A stretch of DNA of 64,000 nt, from the NCBI GenBank assembly GCA_019637335.1, contig JAHBVV010000028.1:1-64000 (forward strand). Direction: 5' to 3'. Below the pieces are notes generated by a model. The model saw only the letters and a list, made by a program, of their open reading frames with translations. It searched no databases and was not told where the DNA came from. Below are positions 8,620 through 16,965 of the stretch, piece after piece (position 1 is the first letter of the stretch; each line of letters opens with the position of its first letter). The stretch comes from Candidatus Hydrogenedentota bacterium (GTDB taxonomy: Bacteria > Hydrogenedentota > Hydrogenedentia > Hydrogenedentales > JAEUWI01). Made by a program: the position numbers and the translations under genes.

Positions 8620-8682
8620 GTCGTATATCCTCTTCCGCGTGGTGGCGACGTGCTTCGGGTGATTGGGGGCGATGCCGGGGCG

Positions 8683-9969
8683 TCAGACGCGCCAGGGGCC
8701 GCGCATGGGCGGGTTCAGCAGGCGGTTGGCGCCCTCGTCGTCGATGAAGCGAAGCGCGTCCGGGTCGAACTTGAGGTTTCGGCCGAGCCGGACCGCGATG
8801 ACGCCGAGGTTGACCAGCGTGCAGGAGCGGTGGCCGTTGGCCTCGTTCAGCGCGAACTTCTGGCGCGTGCGCACGGCTTCGGAGAAGTCGGTGATCTGCG
8901 GGGCGGGATCGGGCAGGCTGTCGACCTTCTCCTTCAGGCCCGTGATGTCGGATTCAAACTTCGGGAAGAGCTTTCCCTCCGGGCCCTCGATGTAGGCCGC
9001 GCCTTCGTCCTTGCCCTCGCCGTCCAGGATCACCTCGCAGCCGTCGGCGTAACGGTAGGTGATGCGGCGCCACGAGCCCACGGCGTCGTCGTGCTGCTGC
9101 GGGGCGTCCACCTCAATTTCGACGGGGCTGGTATCGTCCTTTTCGAGGAAGTACTGCACGGGATCGAGGTAGTGCTGGCCCATGTCGCCGAGGCCGCCGC
9201 CGTCGTAGTCCCAATAGCCGCGGAAGGTGCCATGGGTGCGGTGGGCGTTGTAGGGCTTCCACGGGGCGGGTCCGAGCCACATGTCGTAGTCGAGGACGTC
9301 CGGAATGGGCTCGGGTGTGAGGTCGGTGCGCCCGCTCCACTGGAACTTCCAGTTGAAGCCGGTGGTGGCGCCGACGGTGACCTTCAGGGGCCACCCGAAG
9401 AGCCGGTTTTCCACGGCCTTCTTGATCGGCTTCACCTCCGTGTCCATGCCGTAGAAGCCGCTCTGGAATCGGAACCAGGTGTTCAGCCGGAAGATGCGCT
9501 CGTGTTTCTGGACGGCCTCGACCACCTTCTGGCTCTCGTAGACCGTGCGCGCCATCGGCTTTTCGCACCAGATGTCCTTGCCCGCTTCCGCGGCGGCGAT
9601 GGAGATCAGGGCGTGCCAGTGCGGCGGCGTCGGGATGTGCACAATATCGATGTCGTCGCGGTCGAGCACGTCGCGGAAGTCGGCGTAGCCCTTGACCTCG
9701 TCGCCGGTGATGTCGCGGCCGATTTCCATGGCCTTTTCGAGCCGGGCGCGATCGACATCGCATACGGCGAGCAGCCGCGAACCGGGGTAGTTCAGGTGGC
9801 CGCGTCCCATGCCGCCCACGCCGAACACGGCCTTGGTGAATTCTTCGCTTGGGGCGACGTGGCCGGGGCCGCCGAGGGCCCTGCGGGGTACGATGGTGAA
9901 TAGCCCGGCCGCAGCGGCGGATCCGAGGAACTGGCGTCGGGTAAACGCAGGTTTAATGCTTTTTTTCAC
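8683..9969 (-). CDS. Tat-exported Gfo/Idh/MocA family oxidoreductase
   Basis: A 428-residue protein. The N-terminus has a twin-arginine signal (TRRQFLGSAAAAGLFTIVP). The Rossmann glycine motif reads VFGVGGMGRG, followed by LLAVCDVDRARLEKA, the strand IDIVHIPTPPHWH and the family lysine motif WCEKPMARTVYES. The C-terminal alpha/beta domain includes GGGLGDMGQHYLDPV, giving the histidine of the substrate site. Such proteins use NAD(P) to oxidise or rearrange sugars (inositol, glycosides of the GH109 type) and are often abundant in planctomycete-like bacteria. The start is a GTG at 9969 with GGAGAGG upstream. It is probably the first gene of a unit with the HEAT protein. The substrate cannot be told. 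Confidence 0.88.
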   Translation of the reverse strand: MKKSIKPAFTRRQFLGSAAAAGLFTIVPRRALGGPGHVAPSEEFTKAVFGVGGMGRGHLNYPGSRLLAVCDVDRARLEKAMEIGRDITGDEVKGYADFRDVLDRDDIDIVHIPTPPHWHALISIAAAEAGKDIWCEKPMARTVYESQKVVEAVQKHERIFRLNTWFRFQSGFYGMDTEVKPIKKAVENRLFGWPLKVTVGATTGFNWKFQWSGRTDLTPEPIPDVLDYDMWLGPAPWKPYNAHRTHGTFRGYWDYDGGGLGDMGQHYLDPVQYFLEKDDTSPVEIEVDAPQQHDDAVGSWRRITYRYADGCEVILDGEGKDEGAAYIEGPEGKLFPKFESDITGLKEKVDSLPDPAPQITDFSEAVRTRQKFALNEANGHRSCTLVNLGVIAVRLGRNLKFDPDALRFIDDEGANRLLNPPMRGPWRV

Positions 9970-10103
9970 GGGATTCCCTCTCCATTCCGGCCGCGCGCGT
10001 TGGGGCGCGGTGGTGGGTTATGGTAGTGGAGCGCGGCGGCGGAGGGCAAGTTGGGGTGGTCTGCGGTCCCCTGTCCTGCCAATGACTATGGTCGCTCAAC
10101 TGA

Positions 10104-10180
10104 AGTCCCGCACCCACAAGCCTTCGCGGCAGAGCCGCGGAGCTTGAGGGTGGCGCCCGTGGCTCATGTTGAAATTTCGG
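10104..10180. repeat. Family C palindromic repeat, copy 1
   Basis: The core CAAGCCTTCGCGG...CCGCGGAGCTTG makes a long hairpin and is followed by G(A)GGTGGCGCCCGTGGCTC and GAAATTTCGG. A close copy is at 22240-22315 and a fragment at 28599-28620. It lies in the 416-base gap between the oxidoreductase start and the NicO gene end, which otherwise holds only family B repeats. Confidence 0.8.
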
Positions 10181-10184
10181 TCTG

Positions 10185-10385
10185 CGGGTACAGCCACCGG
10201 CTGGTTTGGGGCCTTTGCTCCGGCTTTGGGCGGATTGGCCAGCCGGATGCAGGGCGCTGGTTTTTCTGCGGGTACAGCCACCGGCTGGTTTGGGGCCTTT
10301 GCTCCGGCTTTGGGCGGATTGGCCAGCCGGATGCAGTCCCCTGGTTGATTTGGGCGCGTGGGCCAGCCGGATGCAGTCCCCTGGT
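10185..10385. repeat. Family B repeats, two and a half copies
   Basis: Two tandem copies of about 80 bases start GCGGGTACAGCCACCGGCTG and end GGCCAGCCGGATGCAG; a third partial copy (10350-10385) keeps only the right part. CCGGCTGG and CCAGCCGG pair as a stem. The block abuts the stop codon of the transporter at 10386. A variant of the same family is at 16966-17162. Confidence 0.88.
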
Positions 10386-12056
10386 TCAGCTGAAGCGGAG
10401 GATGTCGAACTGGAGGAGGGTCCAGACCATGACCCAGCCGCCGAGGAGTGTAATGAGGGCGGCGGAACCGAGGGGTAGCAACTGGAAGAGGGGGTGGGCG
10501 GCGATCTGGCGTTGGCGCATGGATTGCGAGGCGCGGACGACGAGGAGTCCGATGATCACGAGGACGAGTGCGAGGCCGAGGCTGAAGGCGAGGATGAGCG
10601 CGAGGCCGTAGGCCAGGCGGCCCACCTTCAGGGCGAGGAGGAGGACGATCAGGGCGGCGGGGCAGGGGACCACGCCGCCGGAAACGCCGAGCCACACCAC
10701 GTTCCAGAAGGAGGGCGCGGCCGCCAGTTCCGGGCCGGGGGCGCCGGATTCCAGTGCGTGGTCATGGCCGTGGTCGAGGCGCCAGGCGGCCCCGGCGCCC
10801 TGCGCGCTGGCGAGGAACTGCTGGTAGCGGCGGCGGAACAGGACCAGGCCGATCGCCACGATGATGCCGCCGGAGATGATTCCGGTCCAGAAATTGACCT
10901 GATCCTCGCTGAGCCAGCCTTCGAAATAGAGCGTGACGAGCCCGAGCAGGATCACGCTCCAGGTGTGCGTCAGTGTCACCACGATTCCGAGCGCGATCGC
11001 GTGCCAGGCGGTGCCCCGCTCGCCGATGAGGTACGCCGCCATGACGGTCTTGCCGTGCCCGGGCGAGAGGGCGTGGCCCATGCCGAGCGCCGCCGCGATG
11101 AGGAGGCCGAGGGCGAAGAGCAGGGGCGGAAGATCCCGCGTTCGTACAATGGCCGACATCCGGTTCATAAGCCGGGCCGCGAGTGTGTCCGGCGCCTGGC
11201 GCGTTCCGGAGGCCACCGTATTGGCGTCCACGCCATCCGCGACCTGAAGCAGCGGCTTCGCGGCGCCGGGGTCCGCCTCGCGGAAGCCGGAATCGATCAG
11301 GGCGGCGGCGATTCCGGCGCCCATGCCAGGTTCGCCCATTTCGGCGGCCAGCCGGGCGGTGGAGGTCCAGGCGAATTCCAGGGCCTCTTCGGGCGTTGCG
11401 CCGGGCGCGCCCGCGCCCTGGGCGGGGCGAAGTTGCAGGGTGAATGCCGCGCCGCGATTTCCGTATACCGGCGCCGCGATGGCCTCCTGGGGCACGGGCG
11501 CCTGGTTGCCCAATTCGCTTGCGGGGAGATCCGCGGTGGCGTCCTGGTAATTCGGCCCGGCCAGCACGAGGCATTCCCGCGTGCCCTGTTCATCGGGATA
11601 GTTGCGTGACGCCAGGGAGAGCTTGATCGCCTCGCCGTCGGGCCATCCGGCTTCCGACTCCAGGGTCAGGAGGATATTGAACACCACCATCCCCGCGTTG
11701 CCCTCAAGGAGGATGAGCTTGTAGCGATCGGCGGCGAGGGGCGCGGGTTCGCCGTTGATTTGCAACTCGATTTGTCCCGCCAATTGTGGAATACGCTGCG
11801 CGAGGTAGGTATTCACCTCGTCCTGGCTCACTTCGCTGTCGAAATCCCGGTCGAGGAGGTCCAGCTCCGTGAAGGAGGGGATTTCGGCGACGTCCAGCAG
11901 GTAGTGCACAGCCGGGCGCGGCCCCGTGGCGTCGAGGATGAAATACTGGTTGATGGAAAAGTCGCCCAGCGGGTGCGCAAAGGCCGCGGGCGCCCCCAAC
12001 AGGCAGCACGCGGCGATCAGGGCGCCGGGGAAAAGGCGTTTTCGGATGGTTTTCAT
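10386..12056 (-). CDS. NicO/RcnA-type nickel/cobalt transporter with periplasmic N-domain
   Basis: A 556-residue membrane protein. After a signal peptide (RLFPGALIAACCLLGAPAAF) a periplasmic domain of about 280 residues begins HPLGDFSINQYFIL, as in the long nickel-transporter family. It includes an acidic helix-loop-helix stretch LLDRDFDSEVSQDEVNTYL resembling an EF-hand. The C-terminal half has the transport core: LGMGHALSPGHGKTVMAAYL, a histidine-rich loop DHGHDH, and SGGVVPCPAALIVLLLALK, with about six membrane helices. It probably exports or imports Ni2+ or Co2+, and the direction cannot be read from the sequence. The start is the ATG at 12056 in front of the signal; the SD is weak. It is a single gene flanked by repeats, with no riboswitch seen. 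Confidence 0.88.
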   Translation of the reverse strand: MKTIRKRLFPGALIAACCLLGAPAAFAHPLGDFSINQYFILDATGPRPAVHYLLDVAEIPSFTELDLLDRDFDSEVSQDEVNTYLAQRIPQLAGQIELQINGEPAPLAADRYKLILLEGNAGMVVFNILLTLESEAGWPDGEAIKLSLASRNYPDEQGTRECLVLAGPNYQDATADLPASELGNQAPVPQEAIAAPVYGNRGAAFTLQLRPAQGAGAPGATPEEALEFAWTSTARLAAEMGEPGMGAGIAAALIDSGFREADPGAAKPLLQVADGVDANTVASGTRQAPDTLAARLMNRMSAIVRTRDLPPLLFALGLLIAAALGMGHALSPGHGKTVMAAYLIGERGTAWHAIALGIVVTLTHTWSVILLGLVTLYFEGWLSEDQVNFWTGIISGGIIVAIGLVLFRRRYQQFLASAQGAGAAWRLDHGHDHALESGAPGPELAAAPSFWNVVWLGVSGGVVPCPAALIVLLLALKVGRLAYGLALILAFSLGLALVLVIIGLLVVRASQSMRQRQIAAHPLFQLLPLGSAALITLLGGWVMVWTLLQFDILRFS

Positions 12057-12105
12057 TAAACAGGCCACGCGGCGGGCTCCAGCTTCGGGTTGCAGGCCGC
12101 CCATG

Positions 12106-12133
12106 GTAGCGCGAAGGCGGCCCGCCGCGCTAC
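12106..12133. other. Strong hairpin at gene end
   Basis: GTAGCGC...GCGCTAC with inner GGCGG/CCGCC arms forms a near-complete 28-base stem that includes the stop codon of the gene ending at 12130. There is no T-tract, so it is either a repeat hairpin (family A-like core) or an mRNA 3' stabiliser and not a classical terminator. Confidence 0.5.
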
Positions 12134-13182
12134 TGCCGGTCGGCGGCGATGCGCACCTCGCCCACATACACACCCGCGCCGTGCCCCGCTTCCCTTTCGC
12201 CCGTCGCCACATCCACCTGTGAATACCAGCTGATGTAAAAGCGCGGCGCGTCCTCCTCCAGCGATTCCGGAATGGTCAACAGGCCCGGATAGCCGGTGTC
12301 GCCGCCACTGGGCAGGACGAGCAACTCGACGAGGTCGTTGTCGCGCAGTTCCCAGAGTTTCGTCACGCTTTTGCCGTCCCGCTGGCCGCGCCCGGCCACG
12401 AAGGCGCGGTCTTTCCAGAACGCCATGGCGGGCGAATGCACCATTTCGGAGAGTTCCGCGTCGTTCCAGGTGGCGTGCGCGGCGTCGCTGGTAAAAAGGC
12501 GCGCGGGGTTGCTGCCGCCAGTGCGCGATAGCATGGCGAGGGATCCGTCGGGACGCTTCCAGAAGTCGGCCTCGCCGCACATGTGGCTGCGGGTCACGGT
12601 GGAGACGAGCTCCCAGTTCAGGCCATCCTCCGAGCGCAGGAGCCGCGTCTCCCGGGCGTCCGGCACGGGGCGCAGCGCGGTGTAGGCGGCGGAGTAGAAG
12701 GCGTCGCCCAGGTGGCGGACGCGCCACAGCCACCAGCCCGGTTCATAGAGCCCGGCGACATCGGACCAGGTTTCGCCATCCTCGGTCCAGACCGCGTGGG
12801 ATCGGACCTTGTTGCGCTGCGGTGGTTTGGCGCCCTCGCCGTGGATGGTGTCCCAGACGCCGAAGTAGACGTAAAGGCGATCGCCCGCCAGCGCGAAATG
12901 CGGATCCCGGTCGTCGCCCAGGGTCTTGATCGTTTTCTGGTGGGCCCACGTGCGCATGTCCGGGCTGCGGAGGATGGTCACCGCGCCGTCCATGGAGTTG
13001 TGGCTTTGGCCGGTGCGGAAGCAGAGGTAGTAGTGGTCCCGATAGTGGACGAGATCCGTGAAGGCGTGGTGATCCGTTCCGGCGGTGACCTTGCTCCACC
13101 ACGCGAGCGTGGCGCTGGGGGATTGTGCGTGGAGCGGTTGCGCCAGGAGGGTCATGGCGAGGGTAAGCAGAACGGAGCGCAC
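12130..13182 (-). CDS. Secreted beta-propeller protein, sialidase/GH43-like
   Basis: A protein of 350 residues with signal MRSVLLTLAMTLLAQPLHAQ (GTG start at 13182 read as Met; AGAAGG 7-8 bases upstream). The mature part has repeated blade-like units: HYYLCFRTGQSHNSMDGAVT, ILRSPDMRTW, VWTEDGETWSDVAG, LLRSEDGLNWELVS and YISWYSQVD. The S-x-D-G-x-x-W pattern is the Asp-box of sialidase-type propellers, occurring at least three times. It may hydrolyse or only bind glycans. An N-terminal extension to an ATG at 13329 would run into the duplicated sequence and is unlikely. It stands alone downstream of the direct-repeat locus. Confidence 0.78.
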   Translation of the reverse strand: MRSVLLTLAMTLLAQPLHAQSPSATLAWWSKVTAGTDHHAFTDLVHYRDHYYLCFRTGQSHNSMDGAVTILRSPDMRTWAHQKTIKTLGDDRDPHFALAGDRLYVYFGVWDTIHGEGAKPPQRNKVRSHAVWTEDGETWSDVAGLYEPGWWLWRVRHLGDAFYSAAYTALRPVPDARETRLLRSEDGLNWELVSTVTRSHMCGEADFWKRPDGSLAMLSRTGGSNPARLFTSDAAHATWNDAELSEMVHSPAMAFWKDRAFVAGRGQRDGKSVTKLWELRDNDLVELLVLPSGGDTGYPGLLTIPESLEEDAPRFYISWYSQVDVATGEREAGHGAGVYVGEVRIAADRQ

Positions 13183-13245
13183 GTTGGAATTCCTTCTAAC
13201 GGGGATGGCGGCCGCAGCCCGACCGCGATTCAGGCTGGACAAAGG

Positions 13246-13315
13246 TACCCTATCGAATCCTTCCGAAGGGGTGCAAGAGCGCGCCGGGTCAGCCGGGGTT
13301 ACGCCGGTCGAGGAG
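13246..13315. repeat. 70-bp direct repeat, copy 1 (duplicate of methyltransferase 3' end)
   Basis: All 70 bases match 13875-13944 in the same orientation. In the second copy the sequence covers the last codons and stop of the homocysteine methyltransferase (LLDRRNPG-stop) plus 43 bases beyond. Here the same codons are an orphan fragment. The two copies flank a 559-base insert that carries a small gene. Confidence 0.95.
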
Positions 13316-13405
13316 ATTGCCATGAACATCGCGAACGTGGCTCTTGACTATCTTCAGCCCGAAAAGACGGTTTGCCAACTGACTGTCCAGCAACCATCTT
13401 GACTA

Positions 13406-13714
13406 CTATTGGCTGGAAGACTCCGCCGGATACTGCCAGGCAGACTCACGCTTGTAGTACCATGACTCTTCTTTGCCCGGAAGGCTCACGTATAGGCGGG
13501 AGCACTTCGGGCAGAGCAGAACAGAGCCTGTCAACCGTGCGGAATCCGCTATCAGCGCAAGTCGCGTCTCTCCATCGTCGTTGCAATTCACAACGCGCAT
13601 TTCTCTCCGGAGAAACTCTTGGTACTCAGGGTTAGCTACTACTAGGTAGGAATCATAGTTCGCTTCGAAGTTCGGTGGCTTGGATACAAACGAAAACCCG
13701 CAGGGACAGTACAT
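13406..13714 (-). CDS. Small zinc-ribbon-like protein of unknown function (accessory insert)
   Basis: A 102-residue soluble protein. Two cysteine pairs, CPCG at residues 3-6 and CPKC at 68-71, frame the middle like a zinc ribbon; an extra Cys is at 44. The centre is NYDSYLVVANPEYQEFLRRE, and the C-terminus is aromatic and charged. The gene is well supported by GGAGG seven bases before the ATG at 13714. Base composition is visibly more AT-rich than its neighbours, indicating a foreign origin. It lies, in the same direction as the methyltransferase, between two identical 70-bp repeats. The family is not recognised; an immunity or defence-related role can be imagined but nothing shows it. Confidence 0.72.
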   Translation of the reverse strand: MYCPCGFSFVSKPPNFEANYDSYLVVANPEYQEFLRREMRVVNCNDDGETRLALIADSARLTGSVLLCPKCSRLYVSLPGKEESWYYKRESAWQYPAESSSQ

Positions 13715-13784
13715 TTCTAAACCTCCAATTGGTTTGTTGTATCACCGTGGACGCTATTGCTCGGCGAACCCGTGGCAATCCAAT

Positions 13785-13830
13785 CCGCGCCTTCGGCGCG
13801 ATGCAGGCGAGCCGCCTGCGCTCCCAATGG
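13785..13830. repeat. Family A2 palindromic repeat, inverted copy
   Basis: CCGCGCCTTCGGCGCGATGC, then AGGCGAGCCGCCTGCGCTCC, is the reverse complement of the unit at 5153-5190 with a little more sequence. It lies inside the 559-base insert between the 70-bp repeats. Confidence 0.75.
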
Positions 13831-13874
13831 TCAACTCGCTTGTTGCCAAGGCCGCGCCTGGGGTCGGGAAGGGC

Positions 13875-13944
13875 TACCCTATCGAATCCTTCCGAAGGGG
13901 TGCAAGAGCGCGCCGGGTCAGCCGGGGTTACGCCGGTCGAGGAG
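13875..13944. repeat. 70-bp direct repeat, copy 2 (native methyltransferase 3' end)
   Basis: Identical to 13246-13315. It spans 27 bases of coding sequence and stop of the methyltransferase and 43 bases downstream. Within it, CCTTC-C-GAAGG is an imperfect palindrome. Confidence 0.95.
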
Positions 13945-14823
13945 GTCCCGGATCAGGGCGATGGCAGCGGGGCCTGTGCCGCAGCAGCCGCCGAAGACGC
14001 CGTGGCCGAGGGCGTCCAGGAGGGCCTCGATGTTCGCCGCTTCGAAGGGGTGGGGATAGCGGAGCGCGCCGTCGTGTTGTACGGGCTGCCCGGCGTTGGG
14101 CTTGAGCCAGATCGGGCCGGATCCGATGCATCCGCGCATGGTTTCGACCAGGTTCAGCAGCGACGGCGTTGCGGGCGCGCAATTGGCCCCCACCACGGCG
14201 GCGCCCGCGTTTATGGCCGCGCCCAGCGCGGTCTCCACGGAATCGCCGCACCAGGTTTCGTATGTGCGTCCGTCCACGGCGCGGAAGGCGAAAGAGCAGA
14301 CGATTTCTAGCTTGCAGGCGGCGCGCGCGGCTTCCAGGGCGATGGCGGCGTCCCGCGCGCTCGTCATGCTCTCGACGAGGATGAAATCCGCGCCGGCCTC
14401 CGCCAGGAGGGCCGCCTGCTCGCGGTACGAAGTAAACAGCGTTGCCTCGGTCACGGACGTATTTCGCGGGTCGCGGGCCGGCCCGATCGATCCGGCAATC
14501 AGCGGGGGCGGGCCGTCGGGATTGCCCAGCGCGGCGCCCTCGCGCGCCAGCGCCACACCCCGCATGTTGATTGACTCGCACAGCGTCTCGAGACCGGATG
14601 TCGCAAGGCGGGCCCGGCTGGCGCCGAAGGTGTTGGTGGTGAGGATGTCCGCCGAGCGCGCGTAGGCGGCGGCGAGTCGTGCGACTCGACCGGGGTGTTG
14701 TACGTTCCAGAGGTCCGCGCACTCGCGCGCGGTATCGAGGCCCTGCGCGATGAAGTTGCTTCCCCAGGCGCCGTCGGCCAGTACGATCCGGGCGCCGCGG
14801 AGCCGGTCGAGCAACGCGCTCAT
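13918..14823 (-). CDS. Homocysteine S-methyltransferase family protein
   Basis: A 301-residue TIM barrel of the BHMT/MetH-N family, which moves a methyl group from a donor such as S-methylmethionine, betaine or SAM to homocysteine to give methionine. Family signatures: LADGAWGSNF near the start, ADILTTNTFGASR, IAGSIGP, and the three zinc cysteines in GANCAP (about residue 218) and GGCCGTGP (about 280). The length is typical of the single-domain enzymes. The ATG at 14823 lies 34 bases behind the kdsB stop, so the two may be co-transcribed. The last codons form part of a 70-bp sequence duplicated 629 bases away; the copy here is intact. The methyl donor is not known. Confidence 0.9.
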   Translation of the reverse strand: MSALLDRLRGARIVLADGAWGSNFIAQGLDTARECADLWNVQHPGRVARLAAAYARSADILTTNTFGASRARLATSGLETLCESINMRGVALAREGAALGNPDGPPPLIAGSIGPARDPRNTSVTEATLFTSYREQAALLAEAGADFILVESMTSARDAAIALEAARAACKLEIVCSFAFRAVDGRTYETWCGDSVETALGAAINAGAAVVGANCAPATPSLLNLVETMRGCIGSGPIWLKPNAGQPVQHDGALRYPHPFEAANIEALLDALGHGVFGGCCGTGPAAIALIRDLLDRRNPG

Positions 14824-14857
14824 GGCCGCCGGGTATTCCGCGCGCTCGGGGGGCGCT

Positions 14858-15613
14858 TCAGCATGTGATGCCGCGCTTGTTGAGCATTTCTTCGAGGCGA
14901 TCCAGGTCGTCGGAGGTATCCACGCTGAAACCGCTGAGGAGGGAGTCCTTGCATTGCGTGAGCACGACGCGGATGCGGTAGCCGTGTTCGAGGACGCGGA
15001 GCTGCTCCAGTTTCTCGACCTGTTCGAGCGGCGTGGGGGGGAGCTGCGAGAAGAATTCGAGGAATTCGCGGCGGTAGAAGAACATGCCGATGTGTTCGTA
15101 GACGCTGTGGGCCTTGTAGCCGCGCGGGAAGGGGATGAGCGATCGCGAGAAGTACATGGCCTCGCTCTTGAGGTTGATGATGACCTTGACCACGTCGGGG
15201 TTGTGCAGGTCGGTGGGGCTGGAGACGGCCCGCATCATGGTGGCCATGGGCAGATCGGGATCGGCCAGCAACGGATCCACGCCTTCCTGGATCATGCACG
15301 GGTTCATGAACGGGTAATCGCCCTGGATATTGACCACGATGTCGGCATCGATGGATTTGATTGCCTCGGCGAGGCGATCCGTGCCGCTCACGTGGTACGG
15401 CGACGTCATGATGACGGATCCGCCGATCCGCTCGACCACCTCGGCGATGCGCTGGTCGTCGGTGGCGACGTAGAGCGCGTCGAGCACATCCGACTTCCGG
15501 CACGCCTCGTACACGCGCTGGACCATGGGCTTGCCCAGGATGTCTTCCAGCGCTTTTCCCGGCAGCCGCGTGGAGGCGTACCGGGATGGAATAATACCCA
15601 CAACTCGTGTCAT
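14858..15613 (-). CDS. kdsB: 3-deoxy-manno-octulosonate cytidylyltransferase
   Basis: A 251-residue cytosolic enzyme that activates Kdo as CMP-Kdo for lipid A-core synthesis. The N-terminus VVGIIPSRYASTRLPGKALE is the nucleotide-binding motif. YVATDDQRI, SGTDRLAEAI and NIQGDYPFMNP follow at the expected spacing (most homologues have QGDEP; Tyr replaces Glu here). VYEHIGMFFYRREFL and SGFSVDTSDDLDR are typical C-terminal blocks. The start is the ATG at 15613 with GAGG upstream; a longer frame to 15715 adds an implausible leader. It is followed by the methyltransferase. Its presence argues for an outer membrane with LPS. Confidence 0.92.
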   Translation of the reverse strand: MTRVVGIIPSRYASTRLPGKALEDILGKPMVQRVYEACRKSDVLDALYVATDDQRIAEVVERIGGSVIMTSPYHVSGTDRLAEAIKSIDADIVVNIQGDYPFMNPCMIQEGVDPLLADPDLPMATMMRAVSSPTDLHNPDVVKVIINLKSEAMYFSRSLIPFPRGYKAHSVYEHIGMFFYRREFLEFFSQLPPTPLEQVEKLEQLRVLEHGYRIRVVLTQCKDSLLSGFSVDTSDDLDRLEEMLNKRGITC

Positions 15614-15666
15614 ATCTTCGTCCTCGCCGCTTGCGCGGTTGCCGCGTTGTATTCCGGGGGATATCC

Positions 15667-16872
15667 CTACGAAGGGTTCTCCCGCTGCCACGAATCGGGA
15701 ATCGTCGCAACGCAAACGTTTTCGTCACCCAACAGGTGAGACGTGAATATGACCGACTTGCCCGCCCGATCAAACCCCACGTGGGGGTGGGTTCCCGTAC
15801 CGTAGGTGCGGTGGCCCAGGGTGAGCATTCTTGGACGCGTCGTTTTACCTTCAAAGAGTATAATATCACCATGCCAGTTGTCCGCAACAACCCAGCGACC
15901 ATCGTCGCTGCCGTCGGCATGCCACCAGTTGTAGCGGGAAAGCTCTTCGGGGGTCGCCCCGGCCCACCAGGCGCCCGCGCCGATAATGCGAACGACGCCG
16001 GTTCTGGTGTCGAAAAGCTTCACGTGGGAGTCTTCGGTGGGCGGCGGATTGGTCCCGCCGCAGAAAATGATCTGGTCCTCCACCCACCAGGACTCGTGGG
16101 TTACGAGTTCGTCCGCCCACTCCGGATACACGGCTTTCGGGTGGCCGATCCGCGTGTCGACGACCATCAGGCGCGGTTTCCGGCCGGCGTAACTCAGGAC
16201 GTGGGGGTCGGTGTGGCTCCACTGCACGTGCTGGACGACCGCGGGGGACTCGGGCGCGCGGCAGAGTTCCCGGACCGTCCCCGACGCGATGTCGATGGTG
16301 AGAATCGCGGGTACCGGCCCGACCTCGCCGTCCTGCACGCCCACGGCGAGCGTTGTGCCGGCGCAGTTCTCCCCCAGCGCGGTGAAGCGTTCGGCCTTCG
16401 GGAGGGCGGCGATGTGGCGCTCGCGGGCCCGCACGATTGACGGCGTCGCGGCGGGGTCCTCGGAGACCGTCACCTCGAAATCCAGCCGGATGATGGACGC
16501 GTCGCGCAGGGCGTAGAGGCCGTTTCCGGTCAGCGCGGCGGTGGCGCCGCCGAGACCCCCGACGGTGTCGCGGAAGGTGAAGAGTTCGCCCGTCGCGGTG
16601 AGGTAGCCCATGAGCCCGCCATTCTCGCGGCCGGAATAGAACAAGATTATCGAGCCATCCGCTGTCCACGCGTATTCGTGGAAGTACAGGTTGGTGTCGC
16701 TCCCGGGATCGGTGGTGAGGAAGGTCAGCGTCGCGCCGGTTTTGGGGTCTTCGATGACTTTGTGTTCGGCGGGGAACATCGTCAGCGTGTGTACGGGCGG
16801 ATCGGCGTTTGCGGTGAGGGTGAAGAGCGCGAGTAACACGAAATGCGGAAGGAGTTGAACTGCGGGTGGCAT
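15667..16872 (-). CDS. Exported beta-propeller, oligogalacturonate-lyase-like (PL22-like)
   Basis: A protein of 401 residues. The signal peptide is MPPAVQLLPHFVLLALFTLT. A seven-bladed propeller is suggested by repeated units: TNLYFHEYAWTADGSIILFY, FTALGENCAG, VVQHVQWSHTDPHVLSY, LVTHESWWVED, YNWWHADGSDDGRWVVADNW, and THPHVGFDRAGKSVIFTS. Histidines in the HVQW, HESWW and HPH positions resemble the metal- and substrate-binding ring of oligogalacturonate lyases. A beta-elimination activity on short uronides would fit the GH28-like gene at 3.7 kb; a TolB-like binding role is the alternative. The start is the ATG at 16872 with AAGGAAG 5 bases upstream. It ends 53 bases before kdsB on the same strand. 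Confidence 0.72.
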   Translation of the reverse strand: MPPAVQLLPHFVLLALFTLTANADPPVHTLTMFPAEHKVIEDPKTGATLTFLTTDPGSDTNLYFHEYAWTADGSIILFYSGRENGGLMGYLTATGELFTFRDTVGGLGGATAALTGNGLYALRDASIIRLDFEVTVSEDPAATPSIVRARERHIAALPKAERFTALGENCAGTTLAVGVQDGEVGPVPAILTIDIASGTVRELCRAPESPAVVQHVQWSHTDPHVLSYAGRKPRLMVVDTRIGHPKAVYPEWADELVTHESWWVEDQIIFCGGTNPPPTEDSHVKLFDTRTGVVRIIGAGAWWAGATPEELSRYNWWHADGSDDGRWVVADNWHGDIILFEGKTTRPRMLTLGHRTYGTGTHPHVGFDRAGKSVIFTSHLLGDENVCVATIPDSWQRENPS

Positions 16873-16965
16873 GGGTACTTCCTTTACGCCGCCGGAAAAA
16901 GGTCGGAGGGACACGCGTCAGTTTGCGCGGATGCGCGGCGTGATTGCAAGGCGGGGAGCGATTCT

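Noticed and set aside
13183-13329. N-terminal extension of the propeller gene to an ATG at 13329
   Set aside because: It would read through the duplicated 70-bp sequence; the GTG at 13182 has an SD and a signal peptide directly after it.
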